The notes under the pieces are model-generated. The model ran no database searches and was not told where the DNA came from. It worked only from the letters and a program-made list of their open reading frames with translations. Both the position numbers and the translations under genes were made by a program. A stretch of 23,502 nt of DNA, taken from contig WJKD01000920.1 of assembly GCA_014729315.1 (NCBI GenBank), forward strand, positions 1-23,502, read 5' to 3'. Source of the DNA: Promethearchaeota archaeon. GTDB taxonomy: Archaea; Asgardarchaeota; Lokiarchaeia; Sigynarchaeales; SOKP01. Below are positions 1 to 7,915 of the stretch, in pieces. The first letter of the stretch is position 1. The number at the start of each line of letters is the position of its first letter.

Positions 1-2
1 AT

Positions 3-119
3 AAAAATCTCCAAAAAGATTTGTTTTCGATTAATGAAAATATAAAAAAGCTAAAGGAGAAAATCGAAAAAGAAATGAATTTCCGAGAAACATTTCGTAA
101 AAGAAAATTTTACCAATAA
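3..119 (+). CDS. 3' end of a truncated gene (unknown product)
   Basis: An open frame runs in from the left window edge and ends at TAA 117-119, giving 38 codons. The visible peptide is rich in Lys, Glu and Asn, with an amphipathic run (NIKKLKEKIEKE) that would form a helix or short coiled coil, and it ends in a basic tail (FRKRKFYQ). No family can be named from this piece. Its composition resembles the neighbouring proteins, which supports it being a real C-terminus, but a chance open frame in AT-rich DNA is possible. A short T-run at 136-141 could be its terminator. Confidence 0.45.
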   Translation, partial: KNLQKDLFSINENIKKLKEKIEKEMNFRETFRKRKFYQ

Positions 120-245
120 AATCTCTTTTAAACCCTTTTTTGAATAGAAAATGTATTTGAAAGCCCATTGAAATTAGCAATCCTTCTTTGTTTTTAGTAT
201 CATATACAAGCTAAGTTTAAAATTAGAAAGTTCATTTTAATTTTT

Positions 246-1271
246 ATGGACAATGAAGGATTAAATACTACGGTGGTTGGTTCCTTTCCGCTCTCAAATT
301 CTAAAGAGAATATGACTAAAGCTTTTGACGATATGATCAATCTTGGAATAGATTACGTTTGCTATCCGCAGTTAATCGGAATGAATGATCAATTTCTTTC
401 CCCTCTATCAGAAATCGTTGATCCTTTAACTAAAGAAAAAGAAAAGTTTTTTCTAAGTTCCGACTTTAAGGTGCCTGAAAAACCGTTCGCTCTTGAGTAT
501 GGAAAGTTTATTTTGGACTTTTTTAAAAAAAATCCCAATCTCAAGGAACGAATAAAAGGAACTAAGGCTTGTTTAACGGGACCGTTTACTCTCAGTAGTG
601 ATTTATTGTTGAAAGGAGAATTATCTAAAGGAATAACCCCTCAAATATTTACAGAGCCAAGAGCTATTCGAATTGATTGGATTATCGACAAATTAGCAGA
701 AGTAATGAAAAACATTGGTAAAGCTTATAATGATATGGGTATTGATATCATTTCGATGGACGAACCTATTTTGGGTCTTTTGATAGGTCGCAAAATCTTT
801 TTTCATTCTAAGGAATTTATAATAGAAACTTTAAATAAGGTGCTTTCGGGAATAAAATCAATGTCTTCTATTCATGTTTGTGGACGAATTAGTAACACTC
901 TACGAGATATTCTTTTACAAACCGATGTTAAAATCATGGATCATGAGTTTCGAACAAGCGAAGCAAATTTTAAAATATTCCAGAAAGAGAATTTAACTCA
1001 AAATGACAAAATTTTAGCGATGGGGGCGATTCAAACTAGTTTTTCGCCGAAAAAAGATGCAAAAGTGGAAGATTATGTAGAAAGCATTGAGTTTATTAAA
1101 AAATTCGTTCAAAAAGGTATTGACCTCTATGGAAAAGAGAATCTTTTTGTAAAACCAGATTGCGGTTTTGGAGCTTTAAAAGACGCATTTGAGGAAGATT
1201 TTGCTTATCAGATTGCCATGAAGAAACTCAATAACATGGTGTTAGCTGTTAAAGAATTAAAAAATGGATAG
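246..1271 (+). CDS. Core MetE-type cobalamin-independent methionine synthase
   Basis: The 341-residue protein matches the C-terminal catalytic half of MetE, the short form usual in archaea, which moves a methyl group to homocysteine. It is a TIM-barrel with zinc ligands. Visible marks are an N-terminal VVGSFP segment, TGPFT at 111-115, a MDEP motif at 171-174, and the zinc set His210/Cys212 (HVCG), Glu234 (DHEF) and Cys306 (KPDCGFG). All four ligands expected in MetE are present, so it is probably active. The homocysteine-activating N-terminal half of bacterial MetE is absent, as expected for core MetE; in archaea the methyl donor may be a methylated corrinoid protein rather than methyl-tetrahydrofolate (family knowledge, not visible here). 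The ATG at 246 has no clear Shine-Dalgarno sequence. It is convergent with the ESCRT-III gene, with 66 bp between the stops. Confidence 0.85.
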   Translation: MDNEGLNTTVVGSFPLSNSKENMTKAFDDMINLGIDYVCYPQLIGMNDQFLSPLSEIVDPLTKEKEKFFLSSDFKVPEKPFALEYGKFILDFFKKNPNLKERIKGTKACLTGPFTLSSDLLLKGELSKGITPQIFTEPRAIRIDWIIDKLAEVMKNIGKAYNDMGIDIISMDEPILGLLIGRKIFFHSKEFIIETLNKVLSGIKSMSSIHVCGRISNTLRDILLQTDVKIMDHEFRTSEANFKIFQKENLTQNDKILAMGAIQTSFSPKKDAKVEDYVESIEFIKKFVQKGIDLYGKENLFVKPDCGFGALKDAFEEDFAYQIAMKKLNNMVLAVKELKNG

Positions 1272-1337
1272 AAATTTTATAAAATTCAAGCGTTCAAAGA
1301 AATATTTTTAGGATTAAAAAAGAATAATAACAAAATT

Positions 1338-1997
1338 TTATTCGCTTAATTCTTTCCTGAGTTTTTCTATTTCTTCTTCTAATTTTGCCTTGGATTGGAC
1401 TTCCTCTTCTTCAAGATCTAAATCCACATCGGATATGTATTCAGGCACTTCAGAGCCGCCAGCTGGGACTGAAGGCATTGCCCCACTTGCGTCTAGCAAC
1501 ATTTCTGTCTCTAATTGTTCTAATTCGGAAGTGACATCAATTCCTAAATCAATCTCCGGATCTCCAGCTAAAATATCCCCTGCCTCTTCTATTTCTGCAA
1601 CATACATTTCACTGTCTTCTGAAATCTCAGCAATTTTTATTGGAGAGGCTTTAGTAGCTATTTCTTTTAATTCGTCTCTCATTTTAGCCATAAAATTGCC
1701 AGATTGTGCAATGGCTGTCCCTTCTTCTAAAGCTTCGAGTTGTCTATCGAATTTTGTGCGAATGTTATTAGTTCTGTCAACTTTTGCTTGATAACTTTTG
1801 TATTGGATGAGGTAATTTTTCGCGCGATCCTTTTCGCCTCTTTGTAAAGCAATTTTTGCGTTTTTTCGGCTAACTTCAGCTCTTTTTTGAAAGTTTTTCG
1901 CTCTTAGACCTAATGTTCTTGTATATCTCTTCACATCAGTGATTAACTTGTCCTTCTCCTTTCCTTTTCTTGGAAATAATCGACGTTTTAAACCCAT
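1338..1997 (-). CDS. ESCRT-III (Snf7/CHMP-like) protein
   Basis: The 219-residue protein has the ESCRT-III layout: a strongly basic helical N-terminal half (about 1-115) and an acidic C-terminal half (about 125-219). Residues 49-109 follow the Snf7 signature: a small-residue/Arg segment (IALQRGEKDRAK), a YKSYQ stretch where CHMP proteins have KrKKryE, then EALEEGTAIAQSG and a closing MAKMRDELKEI like the CHMP NTNAEVLKNM region. ESCRT-III subunits polymerise on membranes and are remodelled by the AAA-ATPase Vps4. The tail carries a proline motif, MPSVP (174-178) with VPEY (184-187), reminiscent of the MIM2 peptide that binds Vps4 MIT domains. A charged helix (201-219) ends the protein and might be MIM1-like. 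No Vps4, ESCRT-I or ESCRT-II gene is adjacent, so this lies outside the usual Asgard ESCRT cluster. The ATG at 1997 is followed by a basic MGLKRRLF start. Confidence 0.85.
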   Translation of the reverse strand: MGLKRRLFPRKGKEKDKLITDVKRYTRTLGLRAKNFQKRAEVSRKNAKIALQRGEKDRAKNYLIQYKSYQAKVDRTNNIRTKFDRQLEALEEGTAIAQSGNFMAKMRDELKEIATKASPIKIAEISEDSEMYVAEIEEAGDILAGDPEIDLGIDVTSELEQLETEMLLDASGAMPSVPAGGSEVPEYISDVDLDLEEEEVQSKAKLEEEIEKLRKELSE

Positions 1998-2257
1998 TTT
2001 TATCTTACTCTTTATTTGGAGATTTGTGTTAAATTTACTTTATATTAAGTTAATATTAATATGGTAATTTAAAATTTATTTTGTGTAAAGATAAATATCT
2101 TAGGTTACACAAGATATTAATTTTAATTAAAAGATATGTAGTCCATTTGTTGAATTGTTTTAAAAAAAATTAATTTTTTTGAGAATGGATAATTATATGT
2201 CGTTAAATCGTATGTAATATAAATATAAATTATGTTTATTGCTAGTAGGTAAATAAA
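1998..2257. promoter_or_regulatory. Divergent promoter region, ESCRT-III / aroB'
   Basis: This 260-bp AT-rich spacer separates two divergent starts. On the plus strand a TATA-like run lies at about 2217-2231, roughly 30 bp before the aroB' ATG, which would give a very short leader. On the minus strand a TTAATATAAAG-like element around 2037-2048 could serve ESCRT-III. Nested inverted repeats at 2081-2118 lie between the two. TATA calls in DNA this AT-rich are weak; the divergent layout itself is certain. Confidence 0.45.
2081..2118. repeat. Overlapping perfect inverted repeats (operator or hairpin)
   Basis: TTGTGTAA (2081-2088) pairs perfectly with TTACACAA (2105-2112). Nested inside, AGATA (2089-2093) pairs with TATCT (2096-2100). 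A second perfect 8-bp pair overlaps: AATATCTT (2094-2101) with AAGATATT (2111-2118). The two 8-bp pairs share bases, so as RNA they would exclude each other. As DNA they look like overlapping dyad operators between divergent genes. No further copy of TTGTGTAA in a dyad was noticed in the window. Confidence 0.55.
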
Positions 2258-3370
2258 ATGAAGAAAATTATTCTCAATTTTGAAAGAAAGACTTCTGACT
2301 TTAAAGAACTAGTTCAAGAAGCGTTTAATAAAAATTTTTTAAATTTTCTCGTTTCAGCGGAGACTTATTCTGAATTCGAAGAAATTGAGAGAATTAATTT
2401 ATATTCCAAAGATATGGAATTAGCTTCTGAATATAAAATATATGAAGAAAATGATAAGCTAACAAATGCCCTATCTACAAAAAAAAAAGAAGAAAGTTTA
2501 GGTTATTATAAAGAATTAAATGAAAAAGAAGACGAAAAAGAGATCGTAAAATTATCAGAAGCAGGAGGCTTAGATTTTATTATTGTTACTGCGAAAAATT
2601 GGAAGATCATCCCATTTGAAAATCTTATAGCTGAAATGCACGAACACAATACCGATTTAATCGCAGAAGTTGAAAATATTCAAGAAGCTGAATTAATGCT
2701 AAAGACTTTAGAAATTGGAGTTGATGGAATACTCCTAACACCACATTCTACGAATGATTTAATAGATATAAAAAATTTAATTCACAAAAAATTCAAGATA
2801 GAATTAACTAACGCAAAAATCACTTCAATTGACCACATTCCCGAAAGTGAGAGGGTATGTGTGGATACCACATCTTTATTTTCCCCTGGAGAAGGTCTTT
2901 TAGTTGGAAGCACAGCTATGGGATTTGTTTTAGTACACGCTGAAGTTTTTGAAACGCAATTCGTTGCTTCCAGACCCTTTAGAGTTAACGCTGGGGATGT
3001 TTCAGCGTATGTGTTAGTTCCCAACGAAAATTCCGAAAAGATTTATCGTACAAATTATTTAAGTGAATTAAAGGGAGGAAAAAAAGTATTAGCAGTTACC
3101 AAAGATGGGAACGCCCGAATCGTTTCTGTAGGAAGAGTTAAAATAGAAACACGCCCAATGTTAAGATTCGAGCTTGAAGCCCGTAAAGCAGATAAAAAAA
3201 TATCAATTAACTGCATATGTCAAAATGCAGAGACGATTAGATTAGTAAAAGCAAATGGAGAGGCAATATCTGTAGTAGATATTAAAGAAGGTGACGAATT
3301 ACTAGTACATGTCGGACCCGGGGCAACTCATTTTGGAACTGCAATTAAAGAAACTATCATAGAAAAATAA
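2258..3370 (+). CDS. 3-dehydroquinate synthase II (archaeal AroB')
   Basis: The 370-residue protein matches archaeal 3-dehydroquinate synthase II (MJ1249 family). This enzyme makes 3-dehydroquinate from 2-amino-3,7-dideoxy-D-threo-hept-6-ulosonate by NAD-dependent oxidative deamination, in the archaeal route to aromatic amino acids. The diagnostic stretches are all visible: RVCVDTTSLFSPGEGLLVGS (199-218), VASRPFRVNAGDVSAYVLVP (236-255), YLSELKGG (267-274), VGRVKIETRPMLRFE (291-305), CQNAETIRLV (321-330) and HFGTAI near the end. The acidic, Lys-rich stretch around 60-97 appears to be a lineage-specific insert. The partner aldolase AroA', often adjacent in other archaea, is not in the window. 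The GH57 gene follows 14 bp downstream on the same strand, so the two are probably co-transcribed. A weak AGGT Shine-Dalgarno lies about 7 nt before the ATG. Confidence 0.93.
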   Translation: MKKIILNFERKTSDFKELVQEAFNKNFLNFLVSAETYSEFEEIERINLYSKDMELASEYKIYEENDKLTNALSTKKKEESLGYYKELNEKEDEKEIVKLSEAGGLDFIIVTAKNWKIIPFENLIAEMHEHNTDLIAEVENIQEAELMLKTLEIGVDGILLTPHSTNDLIDIKNLIHKKFKIELTNAKITSIDHIPESERVCVDTTSLFSPGEGLLVGSTAMGFVLVHAEVFETQFVASRPFRVNAGDVSAYVLVPNENSEKIYRTNYLSELKGGKKVLAVTKDGNARIVSVGRVKIETRPMLRFELEARKADKKISINCICQNAETIRLVKANGEAISVVDIKEGDELLVHVGPGATHFGTAIKETIIEK

Positions 3371-3384
3371 GGATTAAAATTGAA

Positions 3385-4641
3385 ATGACAACTTATTTCT
3401 CATTACTTTTACATATATACCAACCTCCAACCCAAGATATAGACATATTAAAAACTATTAATAAGGATTGCTATAAACCTTTATTCTCCATGTTGGAAAA
3501 TTATGAGCATATCCAACTCTGTCTTAATATCAGTGGGGTATTGATTGATCTTCTCTATGAATTCGGGCTTGGAGACACCATGGATTTATTAAAAAATCTA
3601 GTGGCCGAAAATAAGGTCGAAATAGTAGGAACGGCTAAATATCATCCAATTCTCCCTCTCATACCAAAAAAGGAAGCTTATCACCAAATTAGATTAAACG
3701 AAGAATTAAATAAAGAAGAATTTGGCTCAATTTGGAAAGGTAAAGGGTTCTTTCCACCAGAAATGGCGATTTCTTCGAGTGTAGCTAAAATTGTTAGATC
3801 CCTCGGATATAAATGGGTGTTAATGAGTGGAATCGCTTGTCCTGTTGATTGGCCTTACGATAAAATATATTGTTCACCTAATGGACTTCAATTATATTTT
3901 AGAGACGATATCCATAGTAATAAAATATCATTCAAACAAATAACAGCTAAAGAATTCGTTTCATCCTTGCGTAAATTGTTCAAAAGACAAGATAAGAATG
4001 AAAATGACACTAATAGCTATTCAGTTATCGCTATGGACGGAGAAACTTTCGGACACCATATAAAAAACTATGAAAAAACATTTTTGGCTCAAACCTTCGA
4101 ACTAATAAGCGAAGAACCGGAAAAAAAAACTGAAGAGGATATAAAAATGGTTTCTATTTCTAAATTAGATAATTATTTTCCAATAAGCAGTAAAAAAATT
4201 ATTCCAAAAGAATCGAGTTGGAGTACTACTAAAGATGACTTGACAGCCGATATACCTTATCCTCTCTGGAAACATCCTGATAACAATATTCATAGATATT
4301 ATTGGAAAATCATGAAAAGTCTTAATAACTTGATGAATCTTTGCGATAAATTAGATTTGACGGAAGATTGGAATGTTGAGAACCATTATAATACGGCGAG
4401 ATATTTCTACGATAAAGGACTATATTCATGCCCTATTTGGTGGGCGAATCCCATCCGTGGTACTTGGTCTCCTAATCTTACCTATAAGGGTCTGGAATTA
4501 CTGATGCGAGCTGCTTTAAACGCCCAATTGGCTTTAGTATATGCTGGAAAAAGCGAAGGCGATGGATATTTTGATTCTATTTCGTATTATCATGGACTTC
4601 TACTTATGGAGTTGTATACAATTACTCAAAAAACATGTTAA
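3385..4641 (+). CDS. Glycoside hydrolase family 57 protein (alpha-amylase / glucanotransferase type)
   Basis: The 418-residue protein shows the conserved regions of GH57, a retaining alpha-glucan-active family with a (beta/alpha)7 barrel. Region 1 is LLHIYQPP (8-15), region 2 AKYHPILPLI (84-93), region 3 KGFFPPEMAIS (120-130) with the expected nucleophile Glu126, and region 4 IAMDGETFGHH (215-225) with the expected acid/base Asp218. Both catalytic residues are present, so it is probably active on an alpha-1,4-glucan such as glycogen or starch. Amylase, amylopullulanase and 4-alpha-glucanotransferase activities cannot be separated by reading. No signal peptide is visible, so it is likely cytoplasmic and may act on internal storage glucan. 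It starts 14 bp after aroB' and ends 17 bp from the convergent URO-D gene. Confidence 0.88.
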   Translation: MTTYFSLLLHIYQPPTQDIDILKTINKDCYKPLFSMLENYEHIQLCLNISGVLIDLLYEFGLGDTMDLLKNLVAENKVEIVGTAKYHPILPLIPKKEAYHQIRLNEELNKEEFGSIWKGKGFFPPEMAISSSVAKIVRSLGYKWVLMSGIACPVDWPYDKIYCSPNGLQLYFRDDIHSNKISFKQITAKEFVSSLRKLFKRQDKNENDTNSYSVIAMDGETFGHHIKNYEKTFLAQTFELISEEPEKKTEEDIKMVSISKLDNYFPISSKKIIPKESSWSTTKDDLTADIPYPLWKHPDNNIHRYYWKIMKSLNNLMNLCDKLDLTEDWNVENHYNTARYFYDKGLYSCPIWWANPIRGTWSPNLTYKGLELLMRAALNAQLALVYAGKSEGDGYFDSISYYHGLLLMELYTITQKTC

Positions 4642-4658
4642 AAAGTGACACTCTATAA

Positions 4659-5807
4659 TCAAGCTAGCCAATCTATAATTCCCTCAGTGTTATATTGGCC
4701 CCATTTTTCTAAAGCTTCACGCTGAGCGATAATATTTTCTTTTGGAGTCCTAAGCACATTATTAGAGGTGTACTCGTAAATAGCTAGTCCCCCTTCGTTC
4801 TTGCCAATTTCCTTTATGAAATGTTTAATTTCTTGCTCCACTTCTTCAGGGGTGCCTAAAACATAAGTGCTCTGAATGTTGGAAGATAGCCAAAACGCAA
4901 TTTTTCTATTCTCAGCGTATTTTTTAAAATTATCCACTCCCGTCATGTGAGGGCTGTCAAATTCAAGGACATCCACGCCCATGTCAATAATGTCGGGAAT
5001 TAGCTCGTAGATTTGACCGCATGAGTGCATAATAAAATCCATATCCATATCGTGAGTATGCTTAATAATTTGTTCATAAGGCGTCTTAAAAATCTCTTTA
5101 AAGATATTCGGGCTTAAAAATGGTGATTTTTGAGTACCCAAATCATCGGCAACCATAATTGAATCTAAGGCAGGATATATTTCTTTATACTTTTTTATCT
5201 GAGTTAGATAGTAAGGTAATACTGTCTTGGTCAATTCGATTACCTTATTCTTTCTTCTAACTATATCTATTAGTAAGTTACTAAATCCTCTCAATTGGGA
5301 ACATAAATTAAAAAAACCATTAGCTCCTAAAACTCCTAAAGTGTATCTTTTTTTTCCTAATCGTTTCCATATCCACGATTTAGCAAATCTATAGCGTTTA
5401 GGATCAGCTGCATCGGGAATTCGATATTGATCTAAATCGTCCCAACTTTCTTGTAATGGTCCTTTATACGGATGTCCGCGTGTGATATCATCGCTTTCAG
5501 TCCCAGAGGATTTCCATAAGACTCCCCATTCGTCTATACTAATGTTTGGCTCTTTCCACCACTTTTTTGGATATCCTGCTTGTTTACGGTTCTTTTTTTT
5601 CCAATTATAGACGAAATTCCGGAAAAAAAACTTCGCAATTGTTGTAACTCCTCCTTGTACGTGCGGAGGATATTTAAGTGGTTGCCACGATTTTGGTTCG
5701 TATTGGGATACTGGAAAAAAATCCGTTTTAAGATTGATTTGGGACATTGGTACGCGATCAGGTTTATCGAAGTGAAAGGCTCTTTTGACTCGTTCTTTAC
5801 TGTTCAT
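4659..5807 (-). CDS. Uroporphyrinogen decarboxylase (URO-D) family methyltransferase-like protein
   Basis: The 382-residue protein starts with the family opening MNSKERVKRAFHFDKPDRVP. It carries DDLGTQKSPFLSP (221-233), HSCGQIYELIPDIIDMGVD (261-279), and a late segment in which glycine-rich stretches lead to a NNVLRTPKENI-like finish. These mark the URO-D/MtaA/CmuA superfamily. Members of this branch are usually corrinoid-protein or coenzyme M methyltransferases rather than haem enzymes. The HSCG motif supplies one His and one Cys, His261 and Cys263, as in the zinc site of MtaA-type enzymes. No third Cys follows, so a different ligand or no zinc is possible. No corrinoid-binding protein, MtaB-like gene or haem gene lies nearby, so the substrate is unknown. 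It is divergent from the zinc-ribbon CPBP gene. Confidence 0.8.
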   Translation of the reverse strand: MNSKERVKRAFHFDKPDRVPMSQINLKTDFFPVSQYEPKSWQPLKYPPHVQGGVTTIAKFFFRNFVYNWKKKNRKQAGYPKKWWKEPNISIDEWGVLWKSSGTESDDITRGHPYKGPLQESWDDLDQYRIPDAADPKRYRFAKSWIWKRLGKKRYTLGVLGANGFFNLCSQLRGFSNLLIDIVRRKNKVIELTKTVLPYYLTQIKKYKEIYPALDSIMVADDLGTQKSPFLSPNIFKEIFKTPYEQIIKHTHDMDMDFIMHSCGQIYELIPDIIDMGVDVLEFDSPHMTGVDNFKKYAENRKIAFWLSSNIQSTYVLGTPEEVEQEIKHFIKEIGKNEGGLAIYEYTSNNVLRTPKENIIAQREALEKWGQYNTEGIIDWLA

Positions 5808-5967
5808 AAGTAGATTAAAAACAAAAAGTTGTAATTTTTAATTTATGTAATTAAGTAAATAAGCATAAATTATATAATTTTTAATTTACATATTTAACAA
5901 AATAGAAATACGAATAAATTATTAATCATTTCATAGATTTAAGATTTACATATCTAATAAAATTAAA
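5808..5967. promoter_or_regulatory. Divergent spacer with repeats, URO-D / zinc-ribbon CPBP
   Basis: This 160-bp, very AT-rich spacer holds several repeats. TAATTTTTAATTTA occurs twice exactly (5832-5845 and 5875-5888). A 14-bp perfect palindrome, AAATTATATAATTT, lies at 5867-5880. A 20-bp direct repeat lies at 5885-5904 and 5944-5963. The TATA element cannot be assigned to either strand with confidence. Confidence 0.4.
5885..5963 (+). repeat. Imperfect 20-bp direct repeat (18/20) before the zinc-ribbon CPBP start
   Basis: ATTTACATATTTAACAAAAT (5885-5904) and ATTTACATATCTAATAAAAT (5944-5963) differ at two positions only and are 59 bp apart start to start. The second copy ends four bases before the ATG at 5968. 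This looks like paired regulator sites or a local duplication. Low complexity weakens the case. Confidence 0.45.
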
Positions 5968-7062
5968 ATGTCTGAAGAAAAAGAAACCCCAATCAAACAC
6001 TGCGTTCACTGTGGGGCTAAAGTTGAAGAGGGAAAAGTATACTGTCCCAATTGTGGAAAAATTATTATGGAACCGAGCAAAAAGCCAGTAAGCTCTTCAA
6101 AAGGGAATAGTACGGGGCGAAAGGGAGATTTAGCGAGAAAATGTCCTGGTTGCGGCTCGTTGATAACCTCTCTTGTTCTTGAGCAATGCCCTATTTGTGG
6201 TGCTCAGTTAGAACCGATACCAGAAAGTCAAAAACCTCACAAAGTAAAACCCGGATTTATATTTAGAGAAGACAAACTGGAAGCTGAACGGAGATTTGTT
6301 TTAAGTAAGGATACATGGAATTTAAAAGAGGGAATAAACATTTTTACCAATAGCTTACTCATTTACATTACGTCGCAGTTATTGCTATTAGTAGTTATAT
6401 GGTATTTAAGTTCTGACAGCTCCTTGACTTCAAGCTCCTCTGAATTAAGCATAGAACTTATTTTAATTAGTCAAATTCCCGGAATTTTAATGGGTTTATT
6501 CCCAATGTATTATATTAAAACGAGAAATCATAATATTCAGAAATTAGGGTTAAATTCAAATAAAAAATATTTAATAAGCGCATTAATTATTGGTGTTTTA
6601 GGTGGAATACTTCTCATATTTTTTAACACAATAGCGACATTTTTAAATAACCTCTTATACGATATTGGCTTGGATTTTTTTGATATTCGTTCATATTTAG
6701 AAGAAGAATCAAGAGTTATTAGAGAAGGGGGATTTTGGACATATCTTTTGCTCGTTGAATTAGTCTTAGCCGCAATATCCACAGAAATCGTATTCAGAGG
6801 CGTTTTACATAACACAATTGTAGAAAGACTTGGAAAAGAAACACTCAATGGTAGAATTAGTGCAATTATAATTGTTGCTGTATTGTATGCTTCTATTTAC
6901 CTGTTTTTCGCATTTCCCATAGGTATTTATTTTTTCATTCCGAATTTTATATTTTTTTTAATCTTAGGAATATTATACGAAATGAACGGGAACTTGTATA
7001 ATAGTATTATTGCAAGTATATTCTATAACGTAAGTATGATACTTATCATCTTACTTATTTAA
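5968..7062 (+). CDS. Double zinc-ribbon CPBP-family membrane protein, predicted non-catalytic
   Basis: The 364-residue protein begins with two zinc ribbons, Cys12/15/26/29 (CVHC...CPNC) and Cys59/62/74/77 (CPGC...CPIC). A linker follows, then a polytopic membrane domain (about 125-364) of the CPBP (CAAX protease and bacteriocin-processing, Abi) fold. The CPBP core STEIVFRGVL (271-280) corresponds to the family EExxxR motif, but the first Glu is Thr272; only Glu273 and Arg277 remain. The second motif, normally FxxxH, reads VLYASIY around 305-311 without His. The third, normally HxxxN, reads SIFYN (350-354) with Ser in place of His. So the catalytic set appears lost and the protein may act as a scaffold or binding partner. 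The zinc ribbons face the cytosol if topology follows the family. The intact CPBP gene at 16884 is a useful contrast. Confidence 0.8.
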   Translation: MSEEKETPIKHCVHCGAKVEEGKVYCPNCGKIIMEPSKKPVSSSKGNSTGRKGDLARKCPGCGSLITSLVLEQCPICGAQLEPIPESQKPHKVKPGFIFREDKLEAERRFVLSKDTWNLKEGINIFTNSLLIYITSQLLLLVVIWYLSSDSSLTSSSSELSIELILISQIPGILMGLFPMYYIKTRNHNIQKLGLNSNKKYLISALIIGVLGGILLIFFNTIATFLNNLLYDIGLDFFDIRSYLEEESRVIREGGFWTYLLLVELVLAAISTEIVFRGVLHNTIVERLGKETLNGRISAIIIVAVLYASIYLFFAFPIGIYFFIPNFIFFLILGILYEMNGNLYNSIIASIFYNVSMILIILLI

Positions 7063-7201
7063 AGGCATTATCGGGCAAATATATAAAATTTAAAAGGATG
7101 AAAAATCACATATTTTTTAGGGTATTAATTTTTATATCCACAATTTAATTCTAATCCCATATTCTATTTATGTAATAATATTGATTCTGGAGTAATTAAG
7201 A
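7063..7201. promoter_or_regulatory. Spacer with T-run and TATA-like element before the kinase gene
   Basis: A T6 run at 7113-7118 and a further T5 shortly after could end the upstream transcript. A TATTTATGTAAT-like element around 7163-7176 could start the next one. CTGGAG at 7187-7192 is a Shine-Dalgarno match about nine bases before the GTG start at 7202. The Shine-Dalgarno is the strongest of these calls. Confidence 0.35.
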
Positions 7202-7915
7202 GTGGTAAAGAAGGTTTATAGAAACAAAGGAAGCAAGAAGAATATCGTTATTTCTTTAGCAGGAGTACATGGTATTGGTAAAACAACTCTTTTCACCCTT
7301 TTAAAGAAAAAACTGGGAAATGATAACAAATTTAAATTTTACCCCGAACGATATATCAAAAAACCACCCTTTCCCTTTGGATCTCGTAATAAACAAATTG
7401 CATTTCGGAGTGAAATTCATTTTCTACAGCAGTTTATAAAAAGGAATCGAAGCGTTACAAATTTCATAAAAAGGTATAATGGTAGAATTTTAATAATGGA
7501 TAGAACTCCCTTATGCGTTCTGATTTATTCTAAAAGCCTTTATCTCAAAGAAAAAGACTATAAATTATTAGTTGACATGTATAACTCGGTTGACTGGAAA
7601 GAAGATTATATAATATATCTCAACGCAAAACCGAAAATAATATTAAAACGTATAATTCAAAGAGGGTCCTTAGAAAAAATGAGAAAAAAGTGGAACGAAG
7701 AAGAAAAAGATTACTTACTTGAGATTCTTTCGTATTATAAACAACTTCTACTTTCAGACAAACGAAAAAAAGTTATTATGGTCGATACGAGCAATCGGTC
7801 GCCGGAAGAAATATTAAATGAACTAATTAATATTATTTCTGAATTATCGGGATTTTCTTTTAATAAATTTAATAAACAACCAGATACCCAAAGTAGTTTA
7901 TTTAAATTCATATAG
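7202..7915 (+). CDS. P-loop kinase of the deoxynucleoside / thymidylate kinase type
   Basis: The 237-residue protein has Walker A GVHGIGKTT (21-29, Lys27) after a hydrophobic strand (IVISLA). A second strand is followed by MDRTP (99-103), corresponding to the DR/ERS motif of dNK-type kinases. A basic lid-like segment, RGSLEKMRKKW, lies around 154-164. This order fits the dNK/TMP-kinase fold, with transfer of a phosphate from ATP to a nucleoside, nucleotide or related small molecule. The substrate cannot be read from the sequence. The start is GTG: an in-frame TAA lies at 7193-7195 and no ATG intervenes. CTGGAG nine bases upstream supports this choice. The C-terminal 25 residues after LSGFSF look disordered. 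Confidence 0.75.
   Translation: MVKKVYRNKGSKKNIVISLAGVHGIGKTTLFTLLKKKLGNDNKFKFYPERYIKKPPFPFGSRNKQIAFRSEIHFLQQFIKRNRSVTNFIKRYNGRILIMDRTPLCVLIYSKSLYLKEKDYKLLVDMYNSVDWKEDYIIYLNAKPKIILKRIIQRGSLEKMRKKWNEEEKDYLLEILSYYKQLLLSDKRKKVIMVDTSNRSPEEILNELINIISELSGFSFNKFNKQPDTQSSLFKFI

Noticed and set aside
1273..1286. AATTTTATAAAATT palindrome after the metE stop
   Set aside because: It is made only of A and T, so it is easily expected by chance here; no supporting neighbour signal.
1390..1791. Ser-rich open frame opposite ESCRT-III
   Set aside because: It is the antisense shadow of a Glu/Asp/Lys-rich coding region; it has no own promoter or family match.
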